53,309 bases of DNA from Burkholderiaceae bacterium (lineage in GTDB: Bacteria; Pseudomonadota; Gammaproteobacteria; Burkholderiales; Burkholderiaceae_E). The stretch spans positions 1 through 53,309 of the forward strand of contig JAHEMI010000005.1 in the NCBI GenBank assembly GCA_024643785.1, in the 5' to 3' direction. This document shows, one piece after another, positions 1 through 11,162 of this stretch; the first letter of the stretch is position 1, and every line of letters starts with the position of its first letter. The notes under the pieces are model-generated. The model saw only the letters and a list, made by a program, of their open reading frames with translations, searched no databases and was not told the DNA's origin. The position numbers were made by a program, and so were the translations under genes.

Positions 1-1547
1 AGGTAGAGCGGCAGGTACCAGAACGAACCGATCGACTTGCCGGTGGTACCGCTCGCCTTCCAGCCGCCGAACGGCTGGTAGCCGGGCCAGGCGCCGGTGG
101 TCGCACCCTGGGGCCGATTGACGTAGCTCACCCCGACCTGGATCTTCGACAGGAAGTTGGCAATTTCATCCTGCGCGCCGTAGAAGCCGGCGGTCAGTCC
201 GTAGTCGCTGGCATTGGCGCGCTCAATCCCGGTCGCGACCGAATCGATCTCGTCGACCAGCACCAGCGGCGCGAACAACTCGTCGCGCCACAGGCGGTGA
301 TCGGCCGGCACCGTGGCTATGGTCGGGGCGACGAAGTGGCCGCGCTCTAACGCGCCATCGGCAAGACGCGAGCCGCCGGTCAGGATCTTTCCGTGCGCGC
401 GCAGCTCCACTACCGCTTCGAGGTAGCGCACCACCGTGGCGCCGCCGATCACCGGCCCCAGCCAGTTCGCGCGTTCGGTCGGATCACCGATCGCGATCGC
501 CTTGGTCAGCGCCACCAGCCGCTCGCGCAACTCTCCCGCGACCTGGCGTTCGACATAGACCCGTGAGCACGCCGAGCACTTCTGGCCCTGCAGGCCGAAG
601 GCCGAGCGCATGATGCCTACGGCAGCGCGCTCGAGGTCGGCGTGGCGGCTGACGATCGCCGCGTTCTTGCCGCCCATCTCGGCGATACATGGTCGCGGCC
701 AGCGACCGGCGGCGAACGTGCGCACGATCCCCATCCCGACCTCGTAGGAGCCGGTGAAAGTCGCTCCGGCGATCCCGGGGTCGGCAATCAGCGCGTTGCC
801 GACCGTGGCGCCCGCGCCGGTGACCATCGAGAGCACCCCGGCGGGCAGTCCGGCGTCGCGGAACGCCGCCATCAGCAGGGCGCCGCTCCAGGCGGCGACG
901 CTGGCAACCTTGAAGACCACGGTATTGCCGCATACCAGGGCGGCGCCGATCGGTCCGCCGGCGAGTGCGAACGGGAAGTTGAACGGGGCGATCACCGCCC
1001 AGACGCCGTAGGGCTTGAGCTGGGTGCGGTTGCGACTTACGAAGCCGGCGAGCGGCTCGTTGGGCAGATCGCGCACGAAGCCGTCGTTGGCCTCCATCTG
1101 GTCGCAATACCAGCGCACCAGGTCGGCGGTTTCCTGGACCTCGCCCAGGGATTCCATCCGGTTCTTGCCGATTTCCAGGGCCACTGCGGCCGAGATCTCG
1201 TAGACCCGCTCCTCGATCAGGTCGGCGGCGCGGCGCAGCAGCGCGATGCGCTCGGCCACCGGGGTCGCAGCCCAGCCCGGGAAAGCCGCGGCGCCCGCGG
1301 CCACTGCTGCCCGCACATCCTCGGCGCCGCCTTTGGGGAAGCGCCCGAGCAGCCAGTCGCGATCGATCGGCGAGCGCACCTCGAACCAGTCGGTGGCGCG
1401 GCGATCCTGCCCGCCGATGACCATTGGGTGGTCGCGTCCCAGCTGCGCGCGCACCAATTCGAGCGCGGCGTCGAAACGCTCATGGAGCGCGCTCGGCGGA
1501 TCGAACATCGTGGAATATGTGAGTCTGAAGTCCTGCGTGGTGGCCAT
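1..1547 (-). CDS. 1-pyrroline-5-carboxylate dehydrogenase-type aldehyde dehydrogenase (3' end cut by window edge)
   Basis: This is an NAD(P)-dependent aldehyde dehydrogenase. It probably oxidises glutamate-5-semialdehyde to glutamate in proline catabolism. About 515 codons are visible, beginning at an ATG preceded by GGAG; the C-terminus lies beyond base 1. Visible family hallmarks are the cofactor-fold segment APFNFPFA, an FTGS motif, EMGGKN with the general-base glutamate, and QGQKCSACSRVYV carrying the catalytic cysteine. The GQKCSACSR form is characteristic of the RocA/PruA branch, which is the basis for the specific call. This is a stand-alone dehydrogenase frame, with no proline dehydrogenase domain before it. 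The six-frame track misses it because the frame is open at the left edge. It reads away from the tRNA and gltX. The general ALDH assignment is near certain; the substrate is inferred. Confidence 0.85.
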   Translation of the reverse strand, partial: MATTQDFRLTYSTMFDPPSALHERFDAALELVRAQLGRDHPMVIGGQDRRATDWFEVRSPIDRDWLLGRFPKGGAEDVRAAVAAGAAAFPGWAATPVAERIALLRRAADLIEERVYEISAAVALEIGKNRMESLGEVQETADLVRWYCDQMEANDGFVRDLPNEPLAGFVSRNRTQLKPYGVWAVIAPFNFPFALAGGPIGAALVCGNTVVFKVASVAAWSGALLMAAFRDAGLPAGVLSMVTGAGATVGNALIADPGIAGATFTGSYEVGMGIVRTFAAGRWPRPCIAEMGGKNAAIVSRHADLERAAVGIMRSAFGLQGQKCSACSRVYVERQVAGELRERLVALTKAIAIGDPTERANWLGPVIGGATVVRYLEAVVELRAHGKILTGGSRLADGALERGHFVAPTIATVPADHRLWRDELFAPLVLVDEIDSVATGIERANASDYGLTAGFYGAQDEIANFLSKIQVGVSYVNRPQGATTGAWPGYQPFGGWKASGTTGKSIGSFWYLPLY

Positions 1548-1626
1548 GGCTTCTCCAATCCGGATGGGCAACGTCCAAATGTAGCAGGCTGTCGCGTCCC
1601 GTTGCGGGGCGCCGCTGCCGCAGTGC

Positions 1627-1701
1627 TGGTGGGCGATACTGGGATCGAACCAGTGACCCCTCCCGTGTGAGGGGAGTGCTCTACCGCTGAGCTAATCGCC
1701 C
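1627..1701 (-). tRNA. tRNA-Val (anticodon CAC)
   Basis: Read on the minus strand, this folds as a complete tRNA of 75 nt including an encoded CCA. The acceptor arms GGGCGAT/ATCGCCC pair perfectly. A D-arm with AGCTCAGCGGTAGAGC is present, and the T-loop is GGTTCGATCCC. The anticodon stem CTCCC/GGGAG encloses the loop CTCACAC, giving anticodon CAC, which reads the valine codon GUG. It lies between the aldehyde dehydrogenase and gltX and is transcribed away from gltX. Plus-strand ORFs in the track that cross it are artefacts. Confidence 0.96.
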
Positions 1702-1718
1702 GCTTCATGCGGATGGGC

Positions 1719-1724
1719 ATTCTA
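1719..1724 (-). promoter_or_regulatory. Possible -10 box for tRNA-Val
   Basis: The minus strand shows TAGAAT, a five-of-six match to the sigma-70 -10 consensus, 17 bp before the tRNA 5' end. No good -35 hexamer is visible at the usual spacing. A short inverted repeat (CCGCA/TGCGG) lies just upstream. This is inference from position and sequence only. Confidence 0.35.
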
Positions 1725-1904
1725 CCGCAGTTTTTGCGGCTGCTCGGAGCCGGCGCAATGGGTTGCGCACCGCGCGGCCGCATGCGGTGGGACAATCGGT
1801 GCTGTCGGGTATCGGCTAAAATCCGCCCCTTCGGCGCCTGCGCCGGCGCCTCGACCTGGCGCCCGGATGCAGCGTCGAGCCGCCCATCGCCATACGAGTC
1901 GCCC

Positions 1905-3308
1905 ATGTCAGCAGCCGAGCAGTCCGTCCGAACCCGCTTCGCCCCCAGTCCGACCGGGTACCTCCATATCGGCGGCGCGCGCACGGCGCTCTTCGCCTGG
2001 GCCTATGCCCGGCACTTCGGCGGCCAGTTCGTGCTGCGGGTCGAGGACACTGACCTCGAGCGCTCGACGCCGGAAGCCGTTCAGGCGATCCTCGATGGCA
2101 TGGCGTGGCTGGGGTTCAGCCACGACGAAGGCCCGTTCTACCAGACACAGCGCATGGCACGGTACCGCGAGGTGATCGCGGGCATGCTCGCCGAGGGCAG
2201 TGCCTACCATTGCTACTGCACGCCAGCCGAACTCGACGCGATGCGCGAGGCGCAGCGCGCGCGTGGCGAGAAGCCGCGCTATGACGGGCGCTGGCGGCCG
2301 GAGAACAGTGCCGGGCGCGTGCCCCCGGCAGGGGTCGCCCCGGCGGTGCGCTTTCGCAATCCGCTCGACGGGGTGGTCGCCTGGGACGACATGGTCAAGG
2401 GCCCGATCCGCATCGCCAACGCCGAGCTCGACGACCTGGTGATCGCCCGCTCCGACGGCACGCCGACCTACAACTTCTGTGTCGTCGTCGACGACCGCGA
2501 CATGCGCATCACCCACGTGATCCGCGGCGACGACCACGTCAACAACACACCGCGCCAGATCAACATCCTGCGCGCGCTCGGCGCGCCGTTGCCGGTCTAT
2601 GGGCACGTGCCGATGATCCACGGGCCCGACGGACTCAAGCTCTCCAAGCGCCACGGCGCGGTCTCGGTGCTCGACTACGAACGCCAGGGCTTCCTCCCCG
2701 ATGCGGTCGTCAACTACCTGGCCAGGCTGGGCTGGAGTCACGGTGACGACGAGCTGTTTTCGCGCCAGCAGCTGATCGAATGGTTCGACGGCAGCCATCT
2801 TTCCCAGGCACCGTCGCAGCTCGATCCCGAGAAGTTCGGCTGGGTCAACCAGCACTACCTGAAGGCCACTGCAGAGGGCGAGCTGGCCCGCCTGGTGGCG
2901 CCGCGGCTGCAGGCGCGCGGCGTCGACCCTGGTGAGGCGGCGGTCGATCTCGCCGGAGCGTGTGCGCTGCTCAAGGAACGCTGCACCACGCTCGAGCAGA
3001 TGGCCGACGAGGCGCTGATGTTCTACGCGCCACCGGCGGAACTGGACGCCGAACTGGCCGCGTTGCTGACCCCGGCGGCGCGGGATGTGCTCGCTGACTT
3101 TGCCGAGGTTTGCGCTGCCACGCCCTGGAACCGTGAGGCGATCGCGGCCGCGATCAAGGCGTTCGTCGCGCAGCACGGCCTGAAGATGCCCCAGTTGGGC
3201 GTGCCGCTGCGGGTGGCCGTATTCGGCAGGCGCCAGACACCGGGGCTCGACGCGGTGCTCGCGGTGATCACACGCGACGAGGCCATCCGGCGCCTGCGTT
3301 CGGCCTGA
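1905..3308 (+). CDS. gltX: Glutamate--tRNA ligase
   Basis: Class I aminoacyl-tRNA synthetase that charges tRNA(Glu) with glutamate in the cytoplasm; the product also feeds tetrapyrrole synthesis. The predicted product is 467 residues, the normal size. The N-terminal [13 protein letters not shown] holds the class I HIGH-type signature (HIGG, residues 21-24). KLSKRHG, the KMSKS equivalent, lies near residue 245, and a helical anticodon-binding region fills the C-terminus. The ORF track starts 66 codons earlier, but alignment to the family places the true start at the ATG giving [19 protein letters not shown] -10-like hexamer lies about 83 bp upstream. The gene is probably monocistronic: 85 bp separate it from the next CDS. 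Whether it is discriminating or also charges tRNA(Gln) cannot be decided from motifs. Confidence 0.96.
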   Translation: MSAAEQSVRTRFAPSPTGYLHIGGARTALFAWAYARHFGGQFVLRVEDTDLERSTPEAVQAILDGMAWLGFSHDEGPFYQTQRMARYREVIAGMLAEGSAYHCYCTPAELDAMREAQRARGEKPRYDGRWRPENSAGRVPPAGVAPAVRFRNPLDGVVAWDDMVKGPIRIANAELDDLVIARSDGTPTYNFCVVVDDRDMRITHVIRGDDHVNNTPRQINILRALGAPLPVYGHVPMIHGPDGLKLSKRHGAVSVLDYERQGFLPDAVVNYLARLGWSHGDDELFSRQQLIEWFDGSHLSQAPSQLDPEKFGWVNQHYLKATAEGELARLVAPRLQARGVDPGEAAVDLAGACALLKERCTTLEQMADEALMFYAPPAELDAELAALLTPAARDVLADFAEVCAATPWNREAIAAAIKAFVAQHGLKMPQLGVPLRVAVFGRRQTPGLDAVLAVITRDEAIRRLRSA

Positions 3309-3393
3309 TGGCGCGCGGCGGCGCTGCCGCTATCATTGGGCATTGGCCGGGCGTGTCGATGCCGCGGCGACAACCGAGCGGGGAGGGAATCGC

Positions 3394-4194
3394 ATGACGC
3401 ATGAATACGTGACGGTCCAGGGTGGCGCGCGGCTCGCGTATCGTTTCGACGGACCGGCCGACGCGCCGGTGGTGGTGCTCTCCAACAGCCTGATGTCGAC
3501 GATGGCGATGTGGGAGCCGCAGCTCCCGGCGCTGACGCGCCACTTCCGGGTGCTGCGCCACGATACCCGTGGCCACGGCGCCAGCGATACCACTCCCGGT
3601 CCCTACACGATCGCATTCCTGGCCGACGACGTGATCGCGATGCTCGATGCGCTCGGACTCGGGCAGGTTCACTTCGTCGGCCTGTCGATGGGCGGGATGA
3701 TCGGCCAGCAGCTCGGCGCCGCCTACGGCGATCGCCTGCGCTCGCTCGCGCTGTGTGATACCACCAGCGAGATGCCGGATTCGTCGGTGTGGAAGCAGCG
3801 CCTCGAGACCGCCCGGCGCGACGGGGTCGCGGCGCTCGCTGAAGCGACGATCCAGCGCTGGTTCACGCCCGGTTTCATCGCGCGCGAGCCCGAAACGGTC
3901 AAACGCATTCGCACCGGGATCGAAGCCACCGGTGTCGCTGGTTACATCGCCTGCTCCTGCGCGGTGCGCGACGTCGCGCAGACCGCGACCCTGCACCGCA
4001 TCACGACGCCGACGCTGATCATCGCCGGGGAGTTCGATCCCGCCTGTACGGTGGCCCAGGCCGAGGTGATCCACCGCGAGATCGCCGGCTCGCGGCTGGA
4101 GGTGATCCGCGACGCGGCCCATCTCTCGAACCTCGAGCAGCCCGCGCGCTTCAACCAGCTGCTGACCGATTTCCTGCTTGCGATCCCGCGTTGA
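3394..4194 (+). CDS. Alpha/beta hydrolase, 3-oxoadipate enol-lactonase (PcaD)-like
   Basis: Predicted alpha/beta-hydrolase of 266 residues, closest in feel to 3-oxoadipate enol-lactonase of the beta-ketoadipate pathway. The nucleophile elbow is GLSMGGMIG. The acid residue probably lies in GEFDPACT, and the catalytic histidine in DAAHLSNLEQP near the C-terminus; this last motif is typical of PcaD-like enzymes. The start chosen is the ATG after GGGAGGGAATCGC, 17 codons inside the track ORF. No other protocatechuate-pathway genes are nearby, so the role in aromatic degradation is uncertain. A general esterase or lactonase role is equally possible. It sits between gltX and aroC on the same strand, 51 bp before aroC. 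Confidence 0.8.
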   Translation: MTHEYVTVQGGARLAYRFDGPADAPVVVLSNSLMSTMAMWEPQLPALTRHFRVLRHDTRGHGASDTTPGPYTIAFLADDVIAMLDALGLGQVHFVGLSMGGMIGQQLGAAYGDRLRSLALCDTTSEMPDSSVWKQRLETARRDGVAALAEATIQRWFTPGFIAREPETVKRIRTGIEATGVAGYIACSCAVRDVAQTATLHRITTPTLIIAGEFDPACTVAQAEVIHREIAGSRLEVIRDAAHLSNLEQPARFNQLLTDFLLAIPR

Positions 4195-4222
4195 TTGCCG
4201 GCTGGCCGGGTTTCGCTACACT
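4195..4222 (+). promoter_or_regulatory. Possible sigma-70 promoter of aroC
   Basis: TTGCCG and TACACT are separated by 16 bp in the short gap between the hydrolase stop and aroC. Each matches four of six consensus positions. It is weak but well placed, about 24 bp before the aroC ATG. Confidence 0.3.
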
Positions 4223-4245
4223 GCAGTTTTGACCGGACTATTCCA

Positions 4246-5355
4246 ATGGCAGGCAGCAGCATAGGTCAGTTGTTTCGGGTGACCACTTTCGGCGAGTCGC
4301 ACGGCCCGGCGATCGGCTGCGTGGTCGATGGCTGTCCCCCGGGCATGGCTCTGGACGTCAGCGACATCCAGCCCGACCTCGATCGCCGGCGTCCGGGAAC
4401 GTCGCGCCATGTCACCCAGCGCCGGGAGCCGGATCGGGTCGAGATCCTCTCGGGGGTGTTCGATGGCCTGACCACCGGAACCCCGATCGCGCTGGTGATT
4501 CGCAACGAGGATGCCCGCAGTTCGGACTACGGCGACATCGCGCGGGTATTTCGTCCTGGGCACGCCGACTATACCTATTGGCACAAGTACGGGCTGCGCG
4601 ACCATCGCGGCGGCGGACGCTCGTCGGCCCGCGTTACGGCGCCGGCGGTGGCCGCCGGGGCGATCGCCCGCAAGTGGCTGGCCAGCGAATACGGCACCGT
4701 GATTCGCGCCTGGGTGGCGCAAATTGGCACCATCGCGATCCCCTTCGTCGACTGGGAGGCGGTCGGGCAAAATCCGTTCTTTGCTCCCAACCAGGAGCTG
4801 GTCGCGGAACTCGAGGCCTACATCGATCAACTGCGCCGCGACGGCGATTCCTGCGGGGCGCGAGTCAACATCCTTGCCGAGTCGGTGCCGGTCGGCCTGG
4901 GCGCGCCGATCTACGACAAGCTCGATGCGGCAATCGCCCATGCGATGATGGGGATCAATGCGGTCAAGGGCGTCGAGATCGGCGCGGGCTTCGGTGCGGT
5001 GACGCAACGCGGCAGCGAGCACGGTGACGAGCTGACCCCGGCGGGCTTCCTGAGCAATCACGCCGGCGGCACGCTTGGCGGCATTTCCTCGGGTCAGCCG
5101 CTGGCGGTGTCGATTGCGCTCAAGCCGACTTCCAGCATCCGCACCGCACGCCGCTCGATCGACGTCGCCGGCGAACCGGTCATGGTCCAGACCCAGGGGC
5201 GGCACGATCCCTGCGTCGGAATCCGCGCCGCACCGATAGCCGAAGCCATGCTGGCGCTGGTGCTGATGGATCACGCGCTGTTGCATCGGGCCCAGTGCGG
5301 CCAGGCGAACGGCCCGGTAGCGCCGATTCCTGGCCAGGCGCCCGGCGCGGCCTGA
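4246..5355 (+). CDS. aroC: Chorismate synthase
   Basis: Converts 5-enolpyruvylshikimate-3-phosphate to chorismate, the last common step to aromatic amino acids, using reduced FMN. The product is 369 residues, the usual bacterial length. The family signatures are all present: [18 protein letters not shown] near the N-terminus, [31 protein letters not shown], and [11 protein letters not shown]-terminal [12 protein letters not shown] is also visible. The start is the ATG giving [15 protein letters not shown], which matches family N-termini; the track start 17 codons upstream overlaps the end of the previous gene. It is followed 32 bp later by an MFS gene on the same strand, perhaps co-transcribed. 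Chorismate also links it to the trpFBA genes about 9 kb downstream. Confidence 0.97.
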   Translation: MAGSSIGQLFRVTTFGESHGPAIGCVVDGCPPGMALDVSDIQPDLDRRRPGTSRHVTQRREPDRVEILSGVFDGLTTGTPIALVIRNEDARSSDYGDIARVFRPGHADYTYWHKYGLRDHRGGGRSSARVTAPAVAAGAIARKWLASEYGTVIRAWVAQIGTIAIPFVDWEAVGQNPFFAPNQELVAELEAYIDQLRRDGDSCGARVNILAESVPVGLGAPIYDKLDAAIAHAMMGINAVKGVEIGAGFGAVTQRGSEHGDELTPAGFLSNHAGGTLGGISSGQPLAVSIALKPTSSIRTARRSIDVAGEPVMVQTQGRHDPCVGIRAAPIAEAMLALVLMDHALLHRAQCGQANGPVAPIPGQAPGAA

Positions 5356-5387
5356 GTCCCGCCGCGCACCTCCAGGGCTGCATCCAA

Positions 5388-6539
5388 GTGTCGGGATCAT
5401 CCGGCGTCAAGGCGCTGTTCTTCAGCTATTTCGCCTTTGTCGGGATCACCGCGCCCTACCTGAGCCTGTATTTCGCCGACCGCGGCTTCACGGTGGCCGA
5501 AATCGGCGTGCTGATGACTGTTCCCCAGGTGCTGCGCATCATCGGGCCGCCGTTCTGGGGCTGGCTGGCAGATCGCACTGCCAGTCGCGGCATGCTGCTG
5601 CGCGCCAGTGCCGCCGCGGTGCTGCTGCTGGCGGCTCTGCTGCCGCTGGCCTCGGCTGCTGGCTACGCCGCGACGCTGGTGCTGGTCGGGGCGCTCTACT
5701 TCATGACCTCGGCGCAGGCGCCGCTCGCCGAGGCGATGGCGCTGGAGTCCGCCGGTGGCGACTTTGGCCATTACGGCCGGATGAGGCTCTGGGGATCGGT
5801 CGGCTTCATCGTCGCAGTGACCGTGATCGGCTGGGTGCTCGATCGCACCGGGGTGGCTTCGCTGCCATGGTGGATGGCGACGATGGCGCTCGGGCTGCTG
5901 GGCGCGAGCTGGTGGCTGGGAGCAGCCAGCTCCGGGCATGGGCGCTCCGGCGGCGTCGGCACCATGCGCCTGCGTCTGCGTGAGCGGCGCATCCAGTGGT
6001 TCTTCCTGGCGAACTTCCTGATGATCGTCGCCCATATGGGGCTCTACGTATTCTTCTCGCTCTACCTGTCGCGGCTGGGTTATTCAAAGACCGCAATCGG
6101 GTTGCTCTGGGCGCTCGGGGTGCTTGCCGAGATCGCATTGTTTCGGCTCCAGCGTCCGCTGTTCGAACGTTTCGGCGCTGCGCTCCTGCTGCCGGCGAGC
6201 ATCGCAGTGGCGGCGCTGCGTTTTGCGATGGTCGGCTGGTCCGGCGGCTGGCTGCCGGTGCTGATCGTGGCGCAGCTGATGCACGCCGTGACGTTCGGAC
6301 TCCACCACAGCGCGGTGATGGCGCGCTTGCACGAGTGGTTCGAACCGAGCCGGCAGGCGCGTGCCCAGGCGCTTTACGTGACCGTCGCCTATGGGTGCGG
6401 CGGCACCGTCGGTGGGCTGATGGCCAGCGCACTCTGGATCGGGATTTCGCCGGCCGCGGCCTTTCTGGGATGCGCGCTGGCGGCGCTGCTCGGCAGCCTG
6501 GCGGCCCTGGCCAGCGGCCGTAAAACTGTGCCGAGCTAG
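5388..6539 (+). CDS. MFS transporter, MFS_1-like/HcaT-like
   Basis: Twelve-helix major facilitator permease of about 383 residues in the inner membrane. The N-terminal helix [19 protein letters not shown] is typical of the MFS_1-like group that includes HcaT (3-phenylpropionate permease) and nucleoside symporter relatives. The loop motif [11 protein letters not shown] between helices 2 and 3 matches the MFS signature. A cytoplasmic linker rich in Gly and Arg follows helix 6. The track start adds 31 residues that overlap aroC and look unlike a membrane N-terminus, so I prefer the GTG giving [12 protein letters not shown]. The substrate is unknown. The gene lies between aroC and leuC, with 137 bp before leuC. 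Confidence 0.85.
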   Translation: MSGSSGVKALFFSYFAFVGITAPYLSLYFADRGFTVAEIGVLMTVPQVLRIIGPPFWGWLADRTASRGMLLRASAAAVLLLAALLPLASAAGYAATLVLVGALYFMTSAQAPLAEAMALESAGGDFGHYGRMRLWGSVGFIVAVTVIGWVLDRTGVASLPWWMATMALGLLGASWWLGAASSGHGRSGGVGTMRLRLRERRIQWFFLANFLMIVAHMGLYVFFSLYLSRLGYSKTAIGLLWALGVLAEIALFRLQRPLFERFGAALLLPASIAVAALRFAMVGWSGGWLPVLIVAQLMHAVTFGLHHSAVMARLHEWFEPSRQARAQALYVTVAYGCGGTVGGLMASALWIGISPAAAFLGCALAALLGSLAALASGRKTVPS

Positions 6540-6676
6540 GCTGCGGGCGCTTCCCGGCCCTATGGCATAATCGAAAACCGGGTCTGGCAGGGGCAGGGCG
6601 GGTCATTTACCGCGTTTGCCGCAAGCGCCAAATGCCCTGCAGACACCAGTCCGACCACCAACCTCCCGGGATATCG

Positions 6677-8080
6677 ATGTCGCCGCGCACTCTCTACGAC
6701 AAGCTGTGGGATGAGCATCTGGTCCGCCAGGACGATGATGGCACCGCACTGATCTATATCGACCGCCACCTGGTCCACGAAGTGACCAGCCCGCAGGCCT
6801 TCTCCGGCCTCAAGCTGGCCGGCCGCAAGCCGTGGCGGATCGCCGCGAACCTCGCGGTGGTCGACCACAATGTGCCGACCACCGAGCGTGCGCGCGGGAT
6901 CGCCGACCCGATCGCGCGTCTCCAGGTCGAGACGCTGCAGCGCAACGCCCGCGAGTACGGCATGTCGTATTTCGACATCGACGATCCTCGCCAGGGCATC
7001 GTCCACGTCATCGGTCCCGAGCAGGGGGCGACCCTGCCCGGCATGACCGTGGTTTGCGGCGACTCCCACACCAGCACCCATGGCGCATTCGCCTGCCTGG
7101 CCTTTGGCATCGGCACGTCCGAGGTCGAGCACGTGCTCGCGGCACAGACCCTGATGGCACGCAAGATGCGCAACATGCTGGTGCTGATCAACGGCCAGGC
7201 GCGGCCGGGCGTTACCGCCAAGGACCTGGTGCTGGCGGTGATCGGGCAGATCGGTACCGCCGGCGGCACCGGCCACGCGATCGAGTTTGCCGGCACGGCG
7301 ATCCAGGCACTGTCGATGGAAGGCCGGATGACGGTCTGCAACATGGCCATCGAGGCTGGCGCGCGCACCGGGATGGTCGCCGTCGACGAGCAGACCATCG
7401 CCTACCTGAAAGGGCGGCCTCTGGCCCCCGCCGCGGCCCTCTGGGACCAGGCGGTGGCCCACTGGCGCACGCTGCGCAGCGACCCGGGAGCACGCTTCGA
7501 TACCACCGTGACGCTCGACGCCGCGACCGTGGCGCCCCAGGTTACCTGGGGAACGTCGCCGGAGATGGTGGTGCCGGTCGACGGGCGGGTGCCTGATCCT
7601 GATCGGGAACGCGATCCGGTCAAGCGCGAAGGCATGGCGCGAGCACTTGAATACATGGGGCTAAAGCCCAATACGGCGATCGTCGACATTGCGGTCGACA
7701 AGGTCTTCATCGGTTCGTGCACCAACTCCCGGATCGAGGACCTGCGCCAGGCGGCGGCGGTGGTGCGCGGCCGCCGCAAGTCGCCCAGCGTCAAGCTGGC
7801 GATGGTCGTGCCGGGCTCCGGACTCATCAAGCAACAGGCCGAAGCCGAAGGTATCGACCGGATCTTCATCGACGCCGGCTTCGAGTGGCGCGAACCGGGT
7901 TGCTCGATGTGTCTCGCGATGAACGATGATCGCCTCGAGCCCGGCGAGCGTTGCGCCTCGACGTCGAATCGCAATTTCGAGGGCCGCCAGGGCACGCTCG
8001 GGCGCACCCACCTGGTCAGCCCGGCGATGGCCGCCGCGGCCGGGATCGCCGGACACTTCGCCGACGTCCGGCGCCGCTGA
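6677..8080 (+). CDS. leuC: 3-isopropylmalate dehydratase large subunit
   Basis: Large subunit of isopropylmalate isomerase, which together with LeuD interconverts 2- and 3-isopropylmalate in leucine synthesis. It carries a 4Fe-4S cluster of the aconitase type. The product is 467 residues, the normal length. [20 protein letters not shown] near residue 140 and the cysteine motifs [13 protein letters not shown] and [11 protein letters not shown], which supply cluster ligands, are all present, as is [13 protein letters not shown]. The start is the ATG giving [14 protein letters not shown], the family consensus N-terminus; the track ORF adds 15 upstream codons. It leads the leuC-leuD-leuB-asd run, with 58 bp before leuD. 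Confidence 0.97.
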   Translation: MSPRTLYDKLWDEHLVRQDDDGTALIYIDRHLVHEVTSPQAFSGLKLAGRKPWRIAANLAVVDHNVPTTERARGIADPIARLQVETLQRNAREYGMSYFDIDDPRQGIVHVIGPEQGATLPGMTVVCGDSHTSTHGAFACLAFGIGTSEVEHVLAAQTLMARKMRNMLVLINGQARPGVTAKDLVLAVIGQIGTAGGTGHAIEFAGTAIQALSMEGRMTVCNMAIEAGARTGMVAVDEQTIAYLKGRPLAPAAALWDQAVAHWRTLRSDPGARFDTTVTLDAATVAPQVTWGTSPEMVVPVDGRVPDPDRERDPVKREGMARALEYMGLKPNTAIVDIAVDKVFIGSCTNSRIEDLRQAAAVVRGRRKSPSVKLAMVVPGSGLIKQQAEAEGIDRIFIDAGFEWREPGCSMCLAMNDDRLEPGERCASTSNRNFEGRQGTLGRTHLVSPAMAAAAGIAGHFADVRRR

Positions 8081-8138
8081 AAGCCGGGCCGCAGTTAACC
8101 GGCTCAGTCCGCCAAACCAATCTACGGATGCACATCTG

Positions 8139-8800
8139 ATGGAAAAACTGGTAATCCATCGCGGCCTCGTGGCCGCCCTCGACCGGGCCAACGTCGATAC
8201 CGACGCGATCATCCCCAAACAGTTTCTCAAGTCGATCGAACGCACCGGTTTTGGTCCCAACCTGTTCGACGCCTGGCGTTACCTTGATCGCGGCGAGCCG
8301 GGTCAGGACTGCAGCGCCAGGCCGTTGAACCCCGACTTTGCGCTCAACCAGCCGCGTTTCCGGGGTGCGAGCATCCTGCTGGCAAGGGAAAATTTTGGCT
8401 GCGGATCGTCGCGGGAACACGCCCCATGGGCCTTGCTCGACTATGGCTTCAAGGCCGTGGTCGCGCCCTCGTTTGCCGATATCTTCTACAACAACTGCTT
8501 CAAGAACGGCCTGCTGCCGATCGTGCTGCCGGCCGCGGCCATCGATCGCCTGTTCCACGAGGTTGCGGCATTCCCGGGTTTCGAGCTGATCGTCGACCTG
8601 CCGGCGCAGAAGCTGGTGAGCGTCGACGGCGCGGCCGAATACGGCTTTGAAATCTCGGAATTCCGCAAGTACTGCATGGTCAACGGGCTCGACGAGATCG
8701 GGCTCAGCCTGCGCCACGCCGACGAGATCCGGGCCTTCGAGCAACAGCGCCTGGCACGCTTCCCGTGGCTTGCCGGCACCTCGCCCCGGGGGGCATCGGC

Positions 8801-8804
<4 letters not shown>
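8139..8804 (+). CDS. leuD: 3-isopropylmalate dehydratase small subunit
   Basis: Small (swivel-domain) subunit partnering LeuC. The product is 221 residues. The signatures [39 protein letters not shown] and [16 protein letters not shown] are clear. The start is the ATG giving [12 protein letters not shown]; the track ORF begins inside leuC in this frame and is not credible upstream. The stop overlaps the leuB start as ATGA, implying translational coupling. Confidence 0.97.
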
Positions 8805-9865
<1,061 letters not shown>

Positions 9866-9914
9866 CCGGCTGCGGCACAGGCACGACAACAATTCAAGGG
9901 AAGGACGTCCGGAA

Positions 9915-11027
9915 ATGGCAATGAAAGTGGGGATGGTGGGCTGGCGGGGCATGGTCGGTTCGGTGCTGATGCAGCGCATGACGGAGGAAGACGATTTCCG
10001 GCTGATCGAGCCGGTGTTCTTCAGCACTTCCGACGTCGGCGGCGACGCGCCGCTGGGCGGCGAGAAGCTCAAGGACGCGATGTCGATCGACGCACTGCGC
10101 GCGATGGACGTTATCGTCACCTGCCAGGGCGGCGACTACACCGGCGCGGTATTCGGCAAGCTTCGTGAAGCGGGCTGGAAGGGCTACTGGATCGACGCCG
10201 CCTCCAGCCTGCGGATGAAGGACCACGCGGTCATCATCCTTGATCCGCTCAACCGCAACGTGATCGACGCCGCGCTCGCGGCCGGGACACGCGACTTCAT
10301 CGGCGGCAATTGCACGGTCAGCCTGATGATGATGGCACTCAATGGCCTGTTCCGCGAGGGACTGATCGAGTGGATCACGGCGATGACCTATCAGGCCGCC
10401 TCCGGGGCCGGGGCACAGAACATGCGCGAGCTGATCGCGCAGATGGGCGCCACCCATGCCGCAGTGGCCCCGCTGCTGGCTGATCCCCGGTCGGCCATCC
10501 TCGAGATCGATCGCAAGGTGGCCCAGACCCTGGTCTCGCCCGGATTCCCGGTCGACAACTTCGGCGTGGCGCTGGCCGGGAGCCTCATCCCCTGGATCGA
10601 CAAGGACCTTGGCGACGGCACTTCGCGCGAGGAGTGGAAGGGCGACGCCGAGTGCAACAAGATCCTGGGATTGCCGCCGCAGGGCGCCGGCCATATCCCG
10701 GTCGAGAGCATTTGCGTGCGGATCGGGGCAATGCGCTGCCACAGCCAGGCGATGACCATCAAGTTGCGCCGGGACGTGCCGCTCGCCGAGGTCGAGGCGA
10801 TCGTCGCATCCGGCAACGAGTGGGTTCGCCTGATACCCAATCGGCGCGACGACAGCATCCGCGAGCTGAGCCCCGCGGCGGTGACCGGCAAGCTGGCCGT
10901 GCCAGTCGGAAGGCTGCGCAAGCTTTCGATCGGCCCGGAGTACCTGAGTGCCTTCACGGTGGGCGACCAGTTGCTCTGGGGCGCCGCCGAACCGCTGCGC
11001 CGGATGCTGCGCATACTCCAGGAATGA
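9915..11027 (+). CDS. asd: Aspartate-semialdehyde dehydrogenase
   Basis: NADP-dependent reduction of aspartyl phosphate to aspartate semialdehyde. This is the branch point to lysine/diaminopimelate, threonine and methionine. The product is 370 residues, of the long gram-negative type. The cofactor-binding start [18 protein letters not shown] is typical. The catalytic cysteine is in [10 protein letters not shown] (Cys133), and [15 protein letters not shown] and a histidine in [14 protein letters not shown] are as expected. The start is the ATG after GGGAAGGACGTCCGGAA; a second ATG two codons later is also possible. It is co-directional with leuCDB, and the diaminopimelate it supports suits its position beside fimV, a peptidoglycan-binding protein. 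Two short tandem repeat units follow its stop. Confidence 0.97.
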   Translation: MAMKVGMVGWRGMVGSVLMQRMTEEDDFRLIEPVFFSTSDVGGDAPLGGEKLKDAMSIDALRAMDVIVTCQGGDYTGAVFGKLREAGWKGYWIDAASSLRMKDHAVIILDPLNRNVIDAALAAGTRDFIGGNCTVSLMMMALNGLFREGLIEWITAMTYQAASGAGAQNMRELIAQMGATHAAVAPLLADPRSAILEIDRKVAQTLVSPGFPVDNFGVALAGSLIPWIDKDLGDGTSREEWKGDAECNKILGLPPQGAGHIPVESICVRIGAMRCHSQAMTIKLRRDVPLAEVEAIVASGNEWVRLIPNRRDDSIRELSPAAVTGKLAVPVGRLRKLSIGPEYLSAFTVGDQLLWGAAEPLRRMLRILQE

Positions 11028-11072
11028 GCCGTTCGTCGGCGCTGGGAGAAGCCGTTCGTCGGCCCCGGGAGA
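11028..11072. repeat. Tandem 23-bp repeat (two copies) after asd
   Basis: Two adjacent copies begin GCCGTTCGTCGGC. The first continues GCTGGGAGAA and the second CCCGGGAGA. They begin two bases after the start of the asd stop codon, overlapping its tail, and lie 90 bp before fimV. The function is unknown; it may simply be a local duplication. Confidence 0.75.
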
Positions 11073-11100
11073 CATTCCGGAACCTTCGACGGCACTTTAG

Positions 11101-11114
11101 CTTGCGCGCGCAAG
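11101..11114. promoter_or_regulatory. 14-bp perfect palindrome upstream of fimV
   Basis: CTTGCGCGCGCAAG reads identically on both strands, 48 bp before the fimV GTG. It could be a protein-binding site or a small hairpin. No confident -10/-35 pair is visible around it. Confidence 0.3.
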
Positions 11115-11162
11115 TGTCTGATGCTAGCCTCGATTGGTCGAGAAGTTCGTAAGGGGAAGGCC

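Noticed and set aside
642-1670. 342-residue plus-strand ORF ending VGDTGIEPVTPPV
   Set aside because: It is antisense to the aldehyde dehydrogenase, and its tail is the translation of the reverse complement of tRNA-Val, a known annotation artefact.
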